The notes beneath the pieces are model-generated. The model did not search any database. It saw only the letters and a list, made by a program, of their open reading frames with translations, and was not told the DNA's origin. DNA of 64,000 nucleotides from positions 45,716,726-45,780,725 of the forward strand of contig NC_086178.1 in assembly GCF_023053635.1 (NCBI RefSeq). Direction: 5' to 3'. The stretch is from Elgaria multicarinata webbii (taxonomy: Eukaryota; Chordata; Lepidosauria; Squamata; Anguidae). The position numbers and the translations under genes were made by a program. This document shows, one piece after another, positions 23,773 through 35,749 of this stretch. How positions within the stretch are numbered: position 1 is the first letter of the stretch; each line of letters begins with the position of its first letter.

Positions 23773-25439
23773 GCACATGGCCACTTTCATCCTTGTTTGT
23801 TCTCTCTGCTTCCAGTTTACCTAGTAGGCTCTAGTTCGGTTTGGGTATTCCCCGTCGTGTGAGAGTGGGGATGTACTTATTGGCTCCACTGCTCCTGATG
23901 GGCCAGCCCCACAGCCTTCCATGCGGTGGTGGCGAGAGAATGTATCGATGTGGGCTCCCCATGCACTTTAGAAGCCTGGGTGAGTATAGCAACCTCCCCA
24001 GTGCAGAAGTTCAGGCCCGGCACATGGACAACTGCTGGGTCAGAGTCAACTATCACAACTCCTCACTCATTACTGAATGCTGAAGCAGGTCTCTTGTGAA
24101 GGGCTCCAAGAGAAGAGGTTAGGCCCAAGTGCTTGGCATAGCACTTTCCTAATTCACACAAGGCATTTTCATTTACACACTCAACTGACCTCCCTGTCGT
24201 TGGCAACACACATCCTTCAGTGATTCAGGCTCTGCAGAATTGCTGCTTGGACCTCCCATTCATTTGTGTTCAGCTCCTGTAGAGTTGAAGGTGTTTCCTC
24301 CCATGTGCCCTGCCCAAATTTTCAAAATGTTTCCTTTGCTTACTTCTCTGACAAGAAGTTGCTTGGAAAAGAGGCAATGAGTTTAAACCTGGGTGGTGTT
24401 AAAAGAACCAGGGGCTCTGAGTTCATTTTGCTTTGAACTGAATTTCTTCCACAGCATGTTCCAAAACTCAATGATCTGTTTGACTCTCTGGGTGGGAGCG
24501 GTTAAAGTCAAGTCATCTCTCTCTCCCCCCACCTTTTATACACTCACTGTACTCAAAGTGGATTGACCAAATACACAACAACACCATTGTAACTGAATTC
24601 ATTGCAAAAATGAATGTCACCAATTTCCATAGACATTTGCTTTTGCTTCATTTCCCCAAGCCAGTAGCCTTGATTATGGCTTATTGTGAAGAAGACGGTG
24701 AGAAATGAATTCGGAACCTGACAAACATAGTTGACCTGCCCACCTGAACTCATTTAATTGTATTCTAAAACTGAACGTAAACCTTCAATGGTTGTACATC
24801 TGAAGAAGTTAATCCTGTGATAATTAAGGCTGCTTCCAGAAGGAGGGGTCCTGGCAGTAACAGTGGGAAATGTGTTCTGCAGTCATTCCATCTTTTCTTC
24901 CTTAAATTATTTTTTTTGCAGTAAGAAAAGATATTCAGGAAATAGTGGGAAAACATGGGAGGGTTACAAGTAGAATACAACATCGTCTGGATCCCCCACC
25001 CCCACCCCACACAAACTTTTGTGAATGAGGCGGGGTGATGGTGTGATAACTTGCCTGAAAGCACCCTAAGAGCATGATCAATTCAGAAGTGCTCAGCACA
25101 ACTCCCATTGAAATGAATGGGACTTTTTGTTGTTACAGACTTCCAGTTTATCTCAATGAGGCTCTTATAGGAGAACTTCCCTATAGATTCTGTCCTGCAC
25201 TTCTAGCCATCCAACAACCGCCGCTAAAGCGCCTCCTCTCCTGCAGCTGCTTTCAGCTCTCTTTTACCATCCCCATTTGTGCTTGTTGCTTCCCTCTACT
25301 GGTCTCTGTTGTTAGCTGTCAGTTCTGTGAAACGGTGCTGAGAAGGGATGAGGGAGAATGCCAGCAGCACTAGAAAGATCATGAAGAGCGGCAGGGTTGG
25401 GTTTCCCCCCCACTCTTGCCATTTTGGCAACCTATGATA
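23773..25439. other. Intergenic DNA, no gene seen
   Basis: Unique-looking sequence with several pyrimidine-rich patches. A short MITE-like word set ('actcccattgaaatgaatgg') occurs near 25100. Nothing codes convincingly. Confidence 0.55.
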
Positions 25440-26035
25440 AAATCGCTCTGCCAGGCTCGGACATCACAAAAGGCCACCCTGAGAACAAGCCACACTAAAC
25501 AACCCTATTACAATCCATGGGTTCTTAATGTGGCTTGTTTGTTGAAAAACAACCCATGAGAGGAAAAATACTCTAGATTCGGACATCATGCTAAGCCACC
25601 CTGCAACCATCTCTGATAACATCCTGCTGTGGCTTAGTGTGATGTGTGAGCCAGGTTACTTCACATTTTTAAAAGACCAGTGTAAAAATCAACCAACAAT
25701 GTCCTTAACCACTTTACCTCTGATACTACTTGTATCTATGTTAAACTCATGTAATGGACCAGAATGCAGCATTGGGCAGGTTCACATAATTGCAAGGTGG
25801 TTAACCATCCTGCATATGCCGGCCAGATTGGCATAATTTCTCCTTTCTGGCATGGCTTGTTGTGACATCCAAACCCAGTGAGGGTGGGTGGTTAACAAAC
25901 CAATGAGAACCTATCCCAATCACCCACCCTCGCCAGCTTTGGACATCCCAATCCAGCTGGTACTCAGGGGGTGATTAACAAGCCACTGTGGCTTATTAAG
26001 CACCCTGCAATCGTGCAAACAAGGTCAATGTCTTC
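25440..26035. mobile_element. Cluster of MITE copies, hAT-like
   Basis: Words such as 'ggacatcatgctaagccacc', 'gacatccaaacccagtgagg', 'gtggttaacaaacca' and 'attaacaagccactgtggct' recur in direct and inverted orientation. At least two copies seem to lie side by side. The block at 536-800 is related. Confidence 0.5.
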
Positions 26036-26535
26036 TCTGAAATAGCCCTAACCCACAATTTATTGGTAGCATTTTGTTTTCACGTTAGAATATTCATTCC
26101 CAATGATCTGAACGTCTTTCCTCCAGTGACGATGACACCCATTGTGGCCAAATTCAAATGCCTTGGCCCCATATATCCCTTCTTTACAGGGCTATGGGTC
26201 ACATTTTCCATAGCACTCAAAGTGCCATCTTTTGTCACTGGAAAAATACCATTTCACCACCTCACCACTTAGCAGTGCTTCTGTTGCCATTTGGTGAATG
26301 GCAATGGAAGCACATTCTTTATAGAATGTGTTGTCACAAGAATCAGCAGGCATCTGTAAGTTAATGCCTGTGAGATCAACTGGTGACCAGTGACGCTCTT
26401 TCATTCATCCCATGCCAGTGCCATTTTGAAAGCGTTTACATTTTTGAATGGATTTCCTGACTTTAAGAGGCTGAGAGCTCCCCGTTGCACCACTCCAGCA
26501 GAAATGCTCATGTAGCCTATCAAAAAGTGTCAACA

Positions 26536-27219
26536 CAGTGGTCTTCAACTGGTGGGTCATGACTCAAAAGTGGGTTGCAAGATTGCTCCAGAGGGATTGT
26601 GGCAAAGCTGTTGGGCATGGAGAAAATTGTGGAAGTGGGTCCCATGTTGCAGGTTGGGAGTCTGAGGTGGGTCTTGTGGGTCATATGAGAATAGTTTGAT
26701 AAGTTTGCAGATGAGAGTTGCAATCAATCTGTCAAGACTTACGATCAAGGTGAAAAAGAAAATGGTAAAAGCTTTATTCCAAGTAAAAAAACATACGTGG
26801 TCATCTCAGCTTCTGGAGATAAAAAGAAAACAAACTTCATTGCAGAGCAAGGAGGAAAGAGATAAGTAAGGGAGGAGCCAGACTAGAAGGTCAAGCTATA
26901 GGAGCGGAAGAAAAGGGCAGAACCAAAGAAACCAATAAAGACAATATCAATCAATCAAGTTTATTGTACTGGCCAAAGGCCCTGACAAATACACCAAAAG
27001 GGGAGCAAAATGCAGTAATACAAAGCCTGGAGAAAAAAAGACATATAATAAAGACAATAAAGGAAGGTTAATCAGGTTAACCCCTTATTTACCAGAGAGG
27101 ATTAGTCAAGAAGAACACAAAGATCACTTCAATCACCACCTCCCACTGGCCCAACCAACCAACCAACATCATTGCCCATTTCCAATAGGTCTCAGGTCTT
27201 CACCACTTGAAGACCACTA
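26536..27219. mobile_element. Non-autonomous hAT element with a nested insertion
   Basis: Left end CAGTGGTCTTCAACTGGTG; right end CACCACTTGAAGACCACT, its near-exact inverse. Flanking 8-mers TGTCAACA and TGACCACA match at 6 of 8 positions, as expected for an old hAT target duplication. A LINE-like segment ('caagtttattgtactggcca' near 26955) interrupts the interior. A related left end occurs at 46325. There is no transposase frame. Confidence 0.65.
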
Positions 27220-27228
27220 TGACCACAG

Positions 27229-27392
27229 TGGTTAAGCATTTTGAACTAAACATTATGGCTTAATGTGTCATGTGAAACATTCCTAACCATGGTGGCTACA
27301 TAACCACGGTTTAAGCACGCTCACTAACCATTTGCTGAAAAGGTGTTAGCAGCCGAACTATGGCCTAGCATGTTGTCTGAACAGGCTCTGTG
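27229..27392. mobile_element. MITE of the 'CAGTGGTTAAGCATTTTGA' family
   Basis: Shares 'cagtggttaagcattttga', 'cctaaccatggtggctacat' and 'cactaaccatttgctg' with the copy at 48370-48517 and ends in 'gttgtctgaacaggct'. It directly abuts the hAT element to its left. Confidence 0.6.
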
Positions 27393-27699
27393 TTAACACT
27401 ACCGGATCCCCTTATTTATATTGGCTTGGAGCCAAAGTAGCACTTAGTGCAGTTCTGCTCATGCTGGAGGATAAGGATGGGAAAGGGATGTCTGTGATTT
27501 CTCTTCCCCCTGCAAACCCTTGTGCCTTCTGAAAAGTGGCTGTGGGGGAGGGAGGAACTCTCGGGAGCAGCCTTAGAGGTAAGAAGGGGAACTGCTGAGG
27601 AAAGTGGGAACTGGCAATGTGCCTCCAGTGGAGAGCCTCCACTCGATCACGATGCCTTTGATGAATTTGAAGTAGCCCTCACCTAGATCCCACCCATTA
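27393..27699. other. Intergenic DNA, no gene seen
   Basis: Purine-rich sequence between a MITE and a CORE-SINE. No feature recognised. Confidence 0.5.
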
Positions 27700-27871
27700 T
27701 ATCTGTATCCCATCCTTCATGCAAAGAACTCAGGGCAACTTTATACTCACAACAACCCTGTGAGGAAGGTTAAGCTAAGAGTTTGTGACTGGCCCAAGGT
27801 CACCCAGTGAACTTCATGGCTAAATGAGTATTTGAGCCCGAGTCTCTCAATCCTTAGTCTCACACTGTAAC
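27700..27871 (-). mobile_element. CORE-SINE (MIR-like)
   Basis: 'ctcacaacaaccctgtgagg', 'ggcccaaggtcacccagtga' and 'tttgagcccgagtctctcaa' are the reverse complement of the MIR/CORE-SINE core and tRNA-like head. This is the best preserved copy in the window. Confidence 0.75.
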
Positions 27872-27960
27872 CCAGGGGTAGGCAACATGGCATTCACAGG
27901 CACCAATGTGCTCCCTGGACACCTTTCTTGGCATCCATCAAGTTGCTCTATCAAGTGGGG
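27872..27960. mobile_element. hAT end fragment ('CCAGGGGTAGGCAAC' family)
   Basis: It starts CCAGGGGTAGGCAAC and includes 'ctggacacctttcttggcat', the inverse of the right end of the longer element at 49139-49467. Confidence 0.6.
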
Positions 27961-29329
27961 GCTGGTGGCTCCAATTTCAGTTGGGCTGTGCATCCACTCT
28001 GGGTTTCAGTCAGAATAAGTTGGACCTCTAAAGGAGTTTTCCAAGGTGCTGAACCCATTTTGGGGATAGGGTTCAGCACCTTGGATAGCTCTTTGTGTGT
28101 GTATGTGGGGGGGAGGCAAGATGTTTATCAACACATATAGAGCAGTCCAACATTAATTTGATGCTTACAATAATAAGTAGTGGGGGAAGTTGTCACATGG
28201 AAAGGTTTCATGCAAAGAACTTAACTGATGCAAGTTATGTCCAAGTGGATAATGAATTCTGGCTGTGATACAGAGAGTCTTGCGGAAGCCAATCCAGGTC
28301 CCCCCACCAAAAAATATAAACATATCATAAAACACATCAATATATAATAATCTTTCTGGGTTGACTGTACATCTTGAGTCTAAAATATTTGAGGACAATT
28401 GCTGGGAAAGGTCACTCTATGAAACGTTAAAGAAATATGGTGAATGATGGCCGTGCAAACACTTCCCTGTAGCAGCTCTTGTTTGACTCTGGATATTTGA
28501 GAAGGTGAGCAGGAGCCAAAATGCTGAATGTCACCGCATGTTCCATGCAACAGCCGAGCATTCGCATGTTATGTCCTTGCACCAAGAACAGTCGCTGTTG
28601 CCTGATGCTTCCCTTATTGAACGTTTCACCTAAGAAAGTGGCAGATTTTAATTGCATTTGCTATTTAAAATGTGGTTATTATAGCCATTAAAAGCAATCT
28701 GAAGCAGTGGAGATCACACTGACCTTGGCTATTTAAAATCTTCAGGCTTCGAGAGCCTGCTGGAGTTGTGACTTAGAGTGACACCGTTGCATCAAAACTG
28801 CAGAGGACTCCTCGGGTGCTAATTAGTAGTCATATGTCTTTTGCTCCCTTTGATAAAGGTAATCTGATAAATTTGAATTCATAATTTCTCTTTAAAAAAA
28901 AGGAGGGGGGAGAAGTAATCTTGGTAGAGGTGACAAGAGAGAAGTCCGTATGCCATGATACAAATATTTGTATTTAGCAAGACATTGAAGTAGCAATCCT
29001 AACCTCGTCAGAATGGTGGTCTCCCGAGAGGGGAGTCCACTTTCGGAGGCCTGATCATCGCAGCAGCTTAAAATTCTGCTGCCATCTCTTTCCCACCATC
29101 TGTCCTCCAACAATTGTAGGGGGGAAAGGCTATGTGTTAGGGGCATATTGAGAGAGGCCTTGGATCAGATATGTGGGATCCAAAACCCTCCCATTCCCAT
29201 GACATGCCCCTGCTGTACTTAATTCCTTGCCATTGTAGTCAATGAGAGGGAAAATGTCAAAGAAAAGAAAAACACAGAAGGTGGGGAGAAGCAGAAAATC
29301 TCAGCAGGGCTTTGGATTGGGGGAGGACA
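27961..29329. other. Intergenic DNA, candidate conserved segment, no gene seen
   Basis: Mostly unique. The part near 28440-28880 is repeat-free and carries a TGACCTTGG half-site (28720) and a CTAATTAG homeodomain-type site. Function is not shown. Confidence 0.45.
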
Positions 29330-29585
29330 TAGAATCATGGAATAGTAGAGTTGGAAGGGGCCTATAAGGCCATCGAGTTGTACTGATGTCCAGCCAGAAT
29401 CTGGCTTCTTGTAACTTGAACCCATTATTCTGTGTCCTGCACTCTGGGATGATCGAGAAGAGATCCTGGCCCTCCTCTGTGTGACAACCTTTCAAGTATT
29501 TGAAGAATGCTATCATGTCTCCCCTCAATCTTCTCTTCTCCAGGCTAATCATGCCGAATTCTTTCAGTCTTTCCTCATAAGCCTT
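29330..29585 (-). mobile_element. CR1 LINE 3' part (end of ORF2 plus 3' terminus)
   Basis: Read on the minus strand it encodes [20 protein letters not shown], the CR1 ORF2 C-terminal region. It ends with the CR1 3' terminus (TATGATTC inverse at 29330). It is 5'-truncated, as is usual for LINEs, and is an inactive fragment. Confidence 0.85.
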
Positions 29586-29724
29586 TTTTTTTTTCCAGAG
29601 GGAGGATCTGTGGTTGAGCCTTGTGCCTACTTGTATAACAATTTTACACAGGATATGCCTCTTTCACTTTTTTAAAAATATTCAAGTACTTGTGAGTGCA
29701 AGAAATAGCATGCCGTCTTGAATA

Positions 29725-30084
29725 ACTACACATGACACTAAACGTGTTGCTGCCAATCACGTCTGAAATTTCAGTTTATTTAATAGTAAGCATGGGTCAA
29801 GGTGCTTTTGATCAAGACCACAGCATGTGAGGTGGGAAGGTTTTACTTTCCCCCCTCTAGCTGCGATCTTCATGAAAAATCTCCCTCCGTGGTACCAATG
29901 GGATCTTTTCTCCTATCACCACTTGTGACACTGGCTGTTCTACAGACATCATAGCTAAGGTTTTTACCGCCCCTCCCTGCATGCTGTGGTCCTGATAAAA
30001 AAATACCCCACCCCATACTTACTGTTAAATTAGAAATAAAAACTGGACATGAATGGTAGTGATGTGTTTAGTGTCATGTGTAGT
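29725..30084. mobile_element. 360-bp MITE with 19-bp perfect terminal repeats and TA flanks
   Basis: The left end ACTACACATGACACTAAAC and the right end are perfect inverse copies for 19 bp. TA lies immediately outside both ends (29723-29724 and 30085-30086), the target signature of Tc1/mariner-type elements. The interior is not coding. Confidence 0.7.
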
Positions 30085-30089
30085 TAGAC

Positions 30090-30235
30090 CCTTACTCTTG
30101 CTGCCCCTTATTCCTGGAACTGCCTTCCACAGTATCTGTGTGATGTTGCCTCTCTTACTTCCTTCAAATTCCTTCTCAAAACCCACCTTTTCTGTGAAAC
30201 CTTTGGCATAACCTCCTGCCCTCCATGCCAACCTT
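30090..30235 (+). mobile_element. L2-like LINE ORF2 C-terminal fragment
   Basis: One frame reads APYSWNCLPQYLCDVASLTS followed by FKFLLKTHLF. This is the L2-type ORF2 ending (compare the APLLWNSLPLEV wording at 34471-34722). It is a short relic. Confidence 0.6.
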
Positions 30236-30274
30236 AAGTACATGAAACTGAAATAATGCCAATGGTCCTCCTGT

Positions 30275-31152
30275 TCAACCCTGACACAAAATTGGGTGGG
30301 ATAGCTAATACCCTGGAAGACAGAAACAAACTTCAAAGTGATCTTGATAGGCTGGAGTGCGGGCTGAAAACAACAGAATGAAATTGAATAGGGATAAATG
30401 CCAAGTTCTACACCTAGGAAAAAGAAACCAAATGCACAGTTACAAGATGAAGGATACTTGGCTCAGCAATACTGCAAGTGAGAAGGATCTTGGAATTGTT
30501 GTAGATCACAAGCTGAACATGAGCCAACAGTATGATGTGGCTGCAAAATATCAAATGCTATTCTGGGCTACATTAATAGAATTATAGCTTCTAAATTGCG
30601 CGAAGTACTGGTTCCCCTCTATTTAGCACTGGTTAGGCCTCATCTTGAGTATTGTGTCCAGTTCTGGGCACCACACTTCAAGAAGGATGCAGACAAACTG
30701 GAGCATGTTCAGAGGAGGGCAACCAGGATGATCAGGGGTCTGGAAACAAAACCCTATAAGGAGAGACCGAAAGAACTGGGCATGTTTAGCCTGGAGAAGA
30801 GAAGATTAAGGGGAGACATGATAGCAGTCTTCAAATACTTGAAAGGTTGTCACACAGAGGAGGACTAGGACCTCTTATCGATCATCCCAGAGTGCAGGAC
30901 ACAGAACAATTGGCTCAAGTTACAGGAAGCCAGATTCCAGCTGGATATCAGAAAAAACTTCCTGGCTGTTAGAGCAGTACCACAATGGAACCAATTACCC
31001 AGGGAGGTTGTGGGCTCTCCCACACCAGAGGCCTTCAAGAGGCAGCTGGACAACCATCTGTCAGGTATGCTTTAAGGTAGATTCCTGCATTGAGCAGGGG
31101 GTTGGACTCAATCGCCTTAAAGGCAACCCCTTCCAACTGTACTATTCTATGA
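30275..31152 (+). mobile_element. CR1 LINE, 5'-truncated, about 880 bp
   Basis: It encodes recognisable CR1 ORF2 C-terminal wording: MKLNRDKCQVLHLGKRNQMH, EKDLGIVVDHKLNMS, then [40 protein letters not shown] and WNQLPREVV-like residues. It ends with 'ccttccaactgtactattct' and 'atgata', the CR1 3' terminus. Several frame breaks make it inactive. It is the longest LINE copy in the window. Confidence 0.9.
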
Positions 31153-31464
31153 TACCCATCCTTTCTTTTGTGGTTTCCTCAGTATTAAATGTTACCTTTC
31201 TTCCTTGGGGCAGGAAACTTATGTTTTGTAAAGCACCATGCATGTTGGCAGTACTATGAAAAGAATAATAACATGGAGCATGTTGAAAGTTAGAGAACAG
31301 AGGATATATGACAATGAAGCACTGCCCAGGGGCAATATTGGGATATGTGCAAACACTATTCTGTTAGCAGACCCATGACGCATGATGGGAATTCTACTTA
31401 AGGATAGTTCAGAGAAGTTGTGAGAAGTGTCACAAAAATAGTTTAGTGCTGATTTCATGGTTAC

Positions 31465-31625
31465 TGTTGTGTTTTTAATGCATTTGCTGTATTACTGTTT
31501 TTAATTTAAAATTTTGGTACTTATGTTTTTTAGCCACCTTGACCCCCTTTTCTTGGTGGGAAGGCAAGGTACAAATCAAATCAATAATAAAAACAAATAT
31601 AATAGTAATAATAATAATTTGATTT
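31465..31625 (+). mobile_element. LINE (L2-like) 3' end
   Basis: 'tagccaccttgaccccctt' followed by 'ggtgggaaggcaaggtacaa' and an A-rich (AAT)n tail form a degraded LINE 3' terminus. Confidence 0.55.
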
Positions 31626-33044
31626 GACACCAGTCTCCACTGCACACATTTTTCTTGACTTGGAACATTTCATATCCTCCAGCACATCAGAATGTTGGAT
31701 ATTCATAGTAGGCAAAATTAAATGTCCATCAGACAATTACTCAAAACCTTCTGCTAAAAATGGTATAAATCCTCATGTACACATACCCATTTCTTTTTAT
31801 GCAAACCACAGACTTGCAGCAATCTTTGAATAAAATGATTCAGTTCTTTGGGTGGCCACTTGTGAATCGCCAAAAGAAGGCACCTATTTGCATATAAATT
31901 TGCAAATGCTAGTTTATGCATATAAATGCAAATTTAGAAATAATTATTATAATTTAAATAGAAATATAGCACATCTCATTGCTAGTGTGGGAAATTGTGA
32001 TCAGGTGATCTGTGTGACTTACTCAGTCTGCTGTTGATGGACAACTTCAAGGCCAGCTCTTCCTTCTGATAGTTCTTTATCTTTATACCAGACACAGACT
32101 GGAAAGCTCTTCCAAAAGAGAATGCCTTTGAAATAAAGGACAGTCCACTGGCAGCCTTTCACAAGAGGACTGTCCTCTGTAAAAGAGGACACTTGGACAA
32201 CCCTATTTCTGGTTCAATTTGTAATACAGTAGGTGTTTCCTGGAACAGGCAGGTTGCTTTGCATTCTGCGCTAGGGATATGGTTTTGCAAGAGATGCTTT
32301 TGCTCAAATTACTGCTTTGTAATCAGAGTAGCTCTAAACGATCTGATGCCTCAGGTAACCTAAGAAAAGGTCAGAGTGAGCTGGATGCAACCGGCGCCTC
32401 TTTCAAAGTAGGCTCCATCTCTACAGCTGCACCATGGACATCTAAAGAACAAAGCAAAGGGTGCTGGCATTTCTTGCTCTATTAGAATGGGCGGTTTAGG
32501 GGTAGCTTTGCCCTGTGCAACTCTAGTTCCCATCTGCAACTCTTGATACACAATTTGACAGAATGGAACATATCCATTACTTTTTCATTAAGTGGTGGAG
32601 AATTAGGGACATATAAAACCTGCAGGAAGAACGATAGGCCAAATAATTTTCAAAAAATTTAGGTCATAAAGTACCAAGGGTCTGGTAATCTAGGCATGTT
32701 ATAAAAGTTGTGGTGTCTCCAAAATTGCCGGTCTTATGAGCAACTGATGTGGCGTTGAGATTCATGGATAACATGTGCAACATTTGCTGGGAAACAGTGT
32801 ACTGTAATTCCAGACTGTCTAATATATACACTTTGGTTCTGAAATTATGAACAAACTTTATCAATAAAGGATTTTTATTTTATTTTTTTGCTGCACGAAT
32901 AAATGCTTTTGACTTTCTTTGTTTTCATGACTGAAATAATTAATTAATATACAACACACACATCCCAAAAACCTAATCACAGACACCGTGTGCCTTCCTC
33001 ATACTTTACCCTCCAACCGCCAAAGAAGGAAATGCAGCTTGCTT
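31626..33044. other. Intergenic DNA, no gene seen
   Basis: AT-rich and unique-looking. No exon or family that I recognise. Confidence 0.5.
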
Positions 33045-33430
33045 GCTTATTTATTTATTTATTACATTTTTATACTGCCTATCAGCGGAAGCTCTCTGGG
33101 CAGTGCACAATTAAAAACCATAAAATATAACAAGTATAAATTTAAACATTCAAAGGTTAAAAAGGCAATATAAAACCAGCTACATTAAAAACCAGGGAAA
33201 GCCTGTGTAAGAGGTATGTCTTCAGGAAGGCATATAAAAGATATTATGTTTTACGCCTCCCAAACCACACAAGGGAGGGTCCTCCAGAGGGTGGGTGCCG
33301 CCGCAGAGAAGGCTCACCATTGAGGTTCCTTCCAGAATCTTGAAAGGTTGAGTCATCTCCCAGAATGCCTCCGGGCCCTGGTGTAGCAGGTCCCAAAGGC
33401 ATTCAGAGGAAATGAAGATGGTGGATAACA
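33045..33430 (-). mobile_element. L2-like LINE 3' part
   Basis: The (TTTA)n tail at 33045 is followed on the plus strand by 'tatactgcctatcagcggaa' and 'gctctctgggcagtgcacaa', then by the inverse of an L2-type 3' coding end (bases 33180-33400). 5'-truncated. Confidence 0.65.
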
Positions 33431-33569
33431 GTTCATCAAGAGTTTGGCAGGTTTTGATAGAGCTGCTAGAAGTTTCACATTAAGAGCTGGATGTGCTAGA
33501 AGAACCATTTCCCCTCCATAGTACTAACTCCTTTTGGATAGTGGTGCTGACTGGATATGTTATTGGGAA

Positions 33570-33690
33570 ATGTGAGCAGGGCTGGGTCAGACATTTTGTT
33601 GCCTGAAGCAAAACAGCAAAAGGCACCCCACCCCTCCTAGTCAAGGCAGGCCAAGTCATTTTGGCACTTGACATGGAAGCACCATGAGCA
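33570..33690. repeat. Dispersed repeat fragment
   Basis: 'ttgttgcctgaagcaaaaca' and 'gcaaaaggcacccca' are related, in inverse, to 'ggcagagtgaagcggctgct' at 47540 and 'ggcagggtgaggcagtcgct' at 53615. The family was not identified. Confidence 0.35.
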
Positions 33691-34302
33691 CTTCTCTGTG
33701 TTAGTAAAACACAATAATAATTAAAGAACTAACCATTTCCTGTCCTTTCATGATGTCTAAAATCAGCTGTGAGAGGCAGTTACTTTATTTTGCCTAATGG
33801 TAGGGCTGGGCCTGAAGGTGAGTTATCCAGAAATATCAGTCCCTCGTTATGCAAACCAATCCAAGGATGATACAAGTTGAAGACATTGGAGGACAAATAA
33901 TAATGTGGCCGAACGCAATAGCAAAACCAGCCCTTCCAAAAGAAGCTAAACTCAAGACATCAAGAAGTATCCTGGTTCATCCTGACACACAGACCTTTTC
34001 TTTTCCTAAGAACTACCAGTTGGCCAATACTATAGCCGTAGTCTAGCGGCTTAGTTCAGTTTTGACACAAATGCTCCATTGCCTAGGCAATGAAACTGGC
34101 TGCCATAGTAACCGGAAGGCTGTATTAGTCATCACCTGGATTTTTAAGCAAGCAGATGGCAAGCAGTTTCACAGAAGGCTTGTAAAGCAAGTATTATTTT
34201 GCAGTTGCAGAAAAGCACCTTCCCTACTATTTGAATTTATTGATTTCATTTTGTGCCCCACCCTTTGCTATGATTTCAGGATAGGTAATGCCATTACAGC
34301 AG
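33691..34302. other. Intergenic DNA, no gene seen
   Basis: No exon or repeat recognised in about 600 bp. Confidence 0.5.
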
Positions 34303-34339
<37 letters not shown>

Positions 34340-34722
34340 GAATATTTATATACCGCTCCCCATTGAAAAATTTCGGAGCGGTGCACAAGGTAAAATGAAA
34401 ATAAAAACAGAATAAAACAGTTAAAACAAAATTTAAAAAGAAGCAAAAAACAGAAATCCAAGGCTGCATGTTAAGGAAAGGCTTCTTGGAATAAAGATGT
34501 TTTCAGGAGGCACCGAAAGGAGTACAAGGTTGGAGCCTGCCTGACCTCCAGAGGTAGGGAATTCCACAGGAGGGGCGCCACCACGCTGAAGGCTCTTCCC
34601 CTGGTGGATTCCAATCGGAGGATGGATCTATGTGGAACCACCAGGAGCAGGCCCTCGGATGACCTCAGTGACCGGGCAGATTGGTAAGGGAGAAGGCACT
34701 CTCTTAGGTATCCTGGTCCCAA
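34303..34722 (-). mobile_element. L2-type LINE, 3' end with open ORF2 C-terminus
   Basis: On the minus strand 34722-34471 reads through 84 codons with PHRSILRLESTRGRAFSVVA and PLLWNSLPLEVRQAPTLYSF then RCLLKTSLFQEAF, the L2-type ORF2 C-terminus. It is followed by a 3'UTR and an (AAAT)n tail at 34303. 5'-truncated. The frame is unbroken over this stretch, so the copy is relatively young. Confidence 0.85.
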
Positions 34723-34725
34723 GAA

Positions 34726-34803
34726 TCCTATGCATGTTTACTTACTAAGTCCTATTGTATTAAATGGAGCTTACTCCCAGGCAGGTGCACATAGGATTGC
34801 AGC
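34726..34803. mobile_element. Short palindromic MITE ('AATCCTATGCA' family)
   Basis: Starts AATCCTATGCATG and ends TGCACATAGGATT, inverse ends of one another, with 'actaagtcctattgtattaa' inside. Confidence 0.6.
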
Positions 34804-35199
34804 CATAAGCATAAAAACAAATCTGTATATGAATTTGGTGATGCATTCCCTTTGTAAACAGATCCACTAAATATTTACTTGTAAATTAAGATTTACTTCC
34901 TAGTTAATTAGTTGAAGAGAGGTGACCATGCCATAAAGACCTTACAGAGGCATTGACTTCCATATGTAAAATCTGGAGATTGGCGGCGGGGGTGGGGTGG
35001 GGGATGACAACAGTTTATACCCAAAGGAAGAAGGTGGTTTTTTTAAATCATTTCATTGTGAAACTATTATGGTTTTCTTTCTAGAAATAAGAACCAGACA
35101 TAACTGCACAGTGCTCAGCAAAAATCAATGGTGACATACTATTTATGCTTGGATTTTTCAAAATACTGTTGACACTTGAATTTGTTCATAAAGACCTAG

Positions 35200-35480
35200 T
35201 TTGCACATAAAGGCATGGAAGCATGGGTAATTAACTCACAATTTGCCAGATTGTGGGCTGCTGCCATTTTGAATATGCAACCTCTGGTTGGCCCATTGCA
35301 GCTTGCTCTGTGACGTGCAGACCCAGACACAATGGGTTATTCATGGGTTAAACAACCCAAAGTTAACCTACAATTAGTTTTTAAGTTAACTTTGGGTTGG
35401 TTATTTAACCCACAAATAGCCCATAATGGCCTGGTTCAGACAACATGCTAAACCATGCTGCTTAACCACAAAATGGTTAA
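35200..35480. mobile_element. MITE-like block
   Basis: Inverted words 'gggttaaacaacccaaagtt' and 'aactttgggttggttattta' mark a hairpin near 35350-35410. It is followed by 'ctggttcagacaacatgcta', the terminal style of the hAT-like MITEs in this window. Confidence 0.5.
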
Positions 35481-35520
35481 CGATAGATTAATGAGCCTAT
35501 TCAGCTCATTATTATGTATT

Positions 35521-35650
35521 TCAGGGGTCCCCAGCCCTTCTAGGTAAATGAGCACATTTGGAATTTTGAGTGTCATGGGCACTCACAAAATGGCTGCCAT
35601 GGTGAGCATGGCCAATGACAAAACACTAGTTTCCCAGAAGGTAAACTGTT
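35521..35650. mobile_element. hAT fragment, same family as 49139-49467
   Basis: 'caggggtccccagcccttct', 'gagcacatttggaattttga' and 'cacaaaatggctgccatgg' align with the left half of the element at 49139. Confidence 0.6.
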
Positions 35651-35749
35651 CAGGCTAAAACAAAAGTAACTTTCCGAAGAACCTAAATACATGGCAATGG
35701 TGGAAGCTGAGCCCCCAAACACAATAACTTTCTTTAGAATCCACACTCT

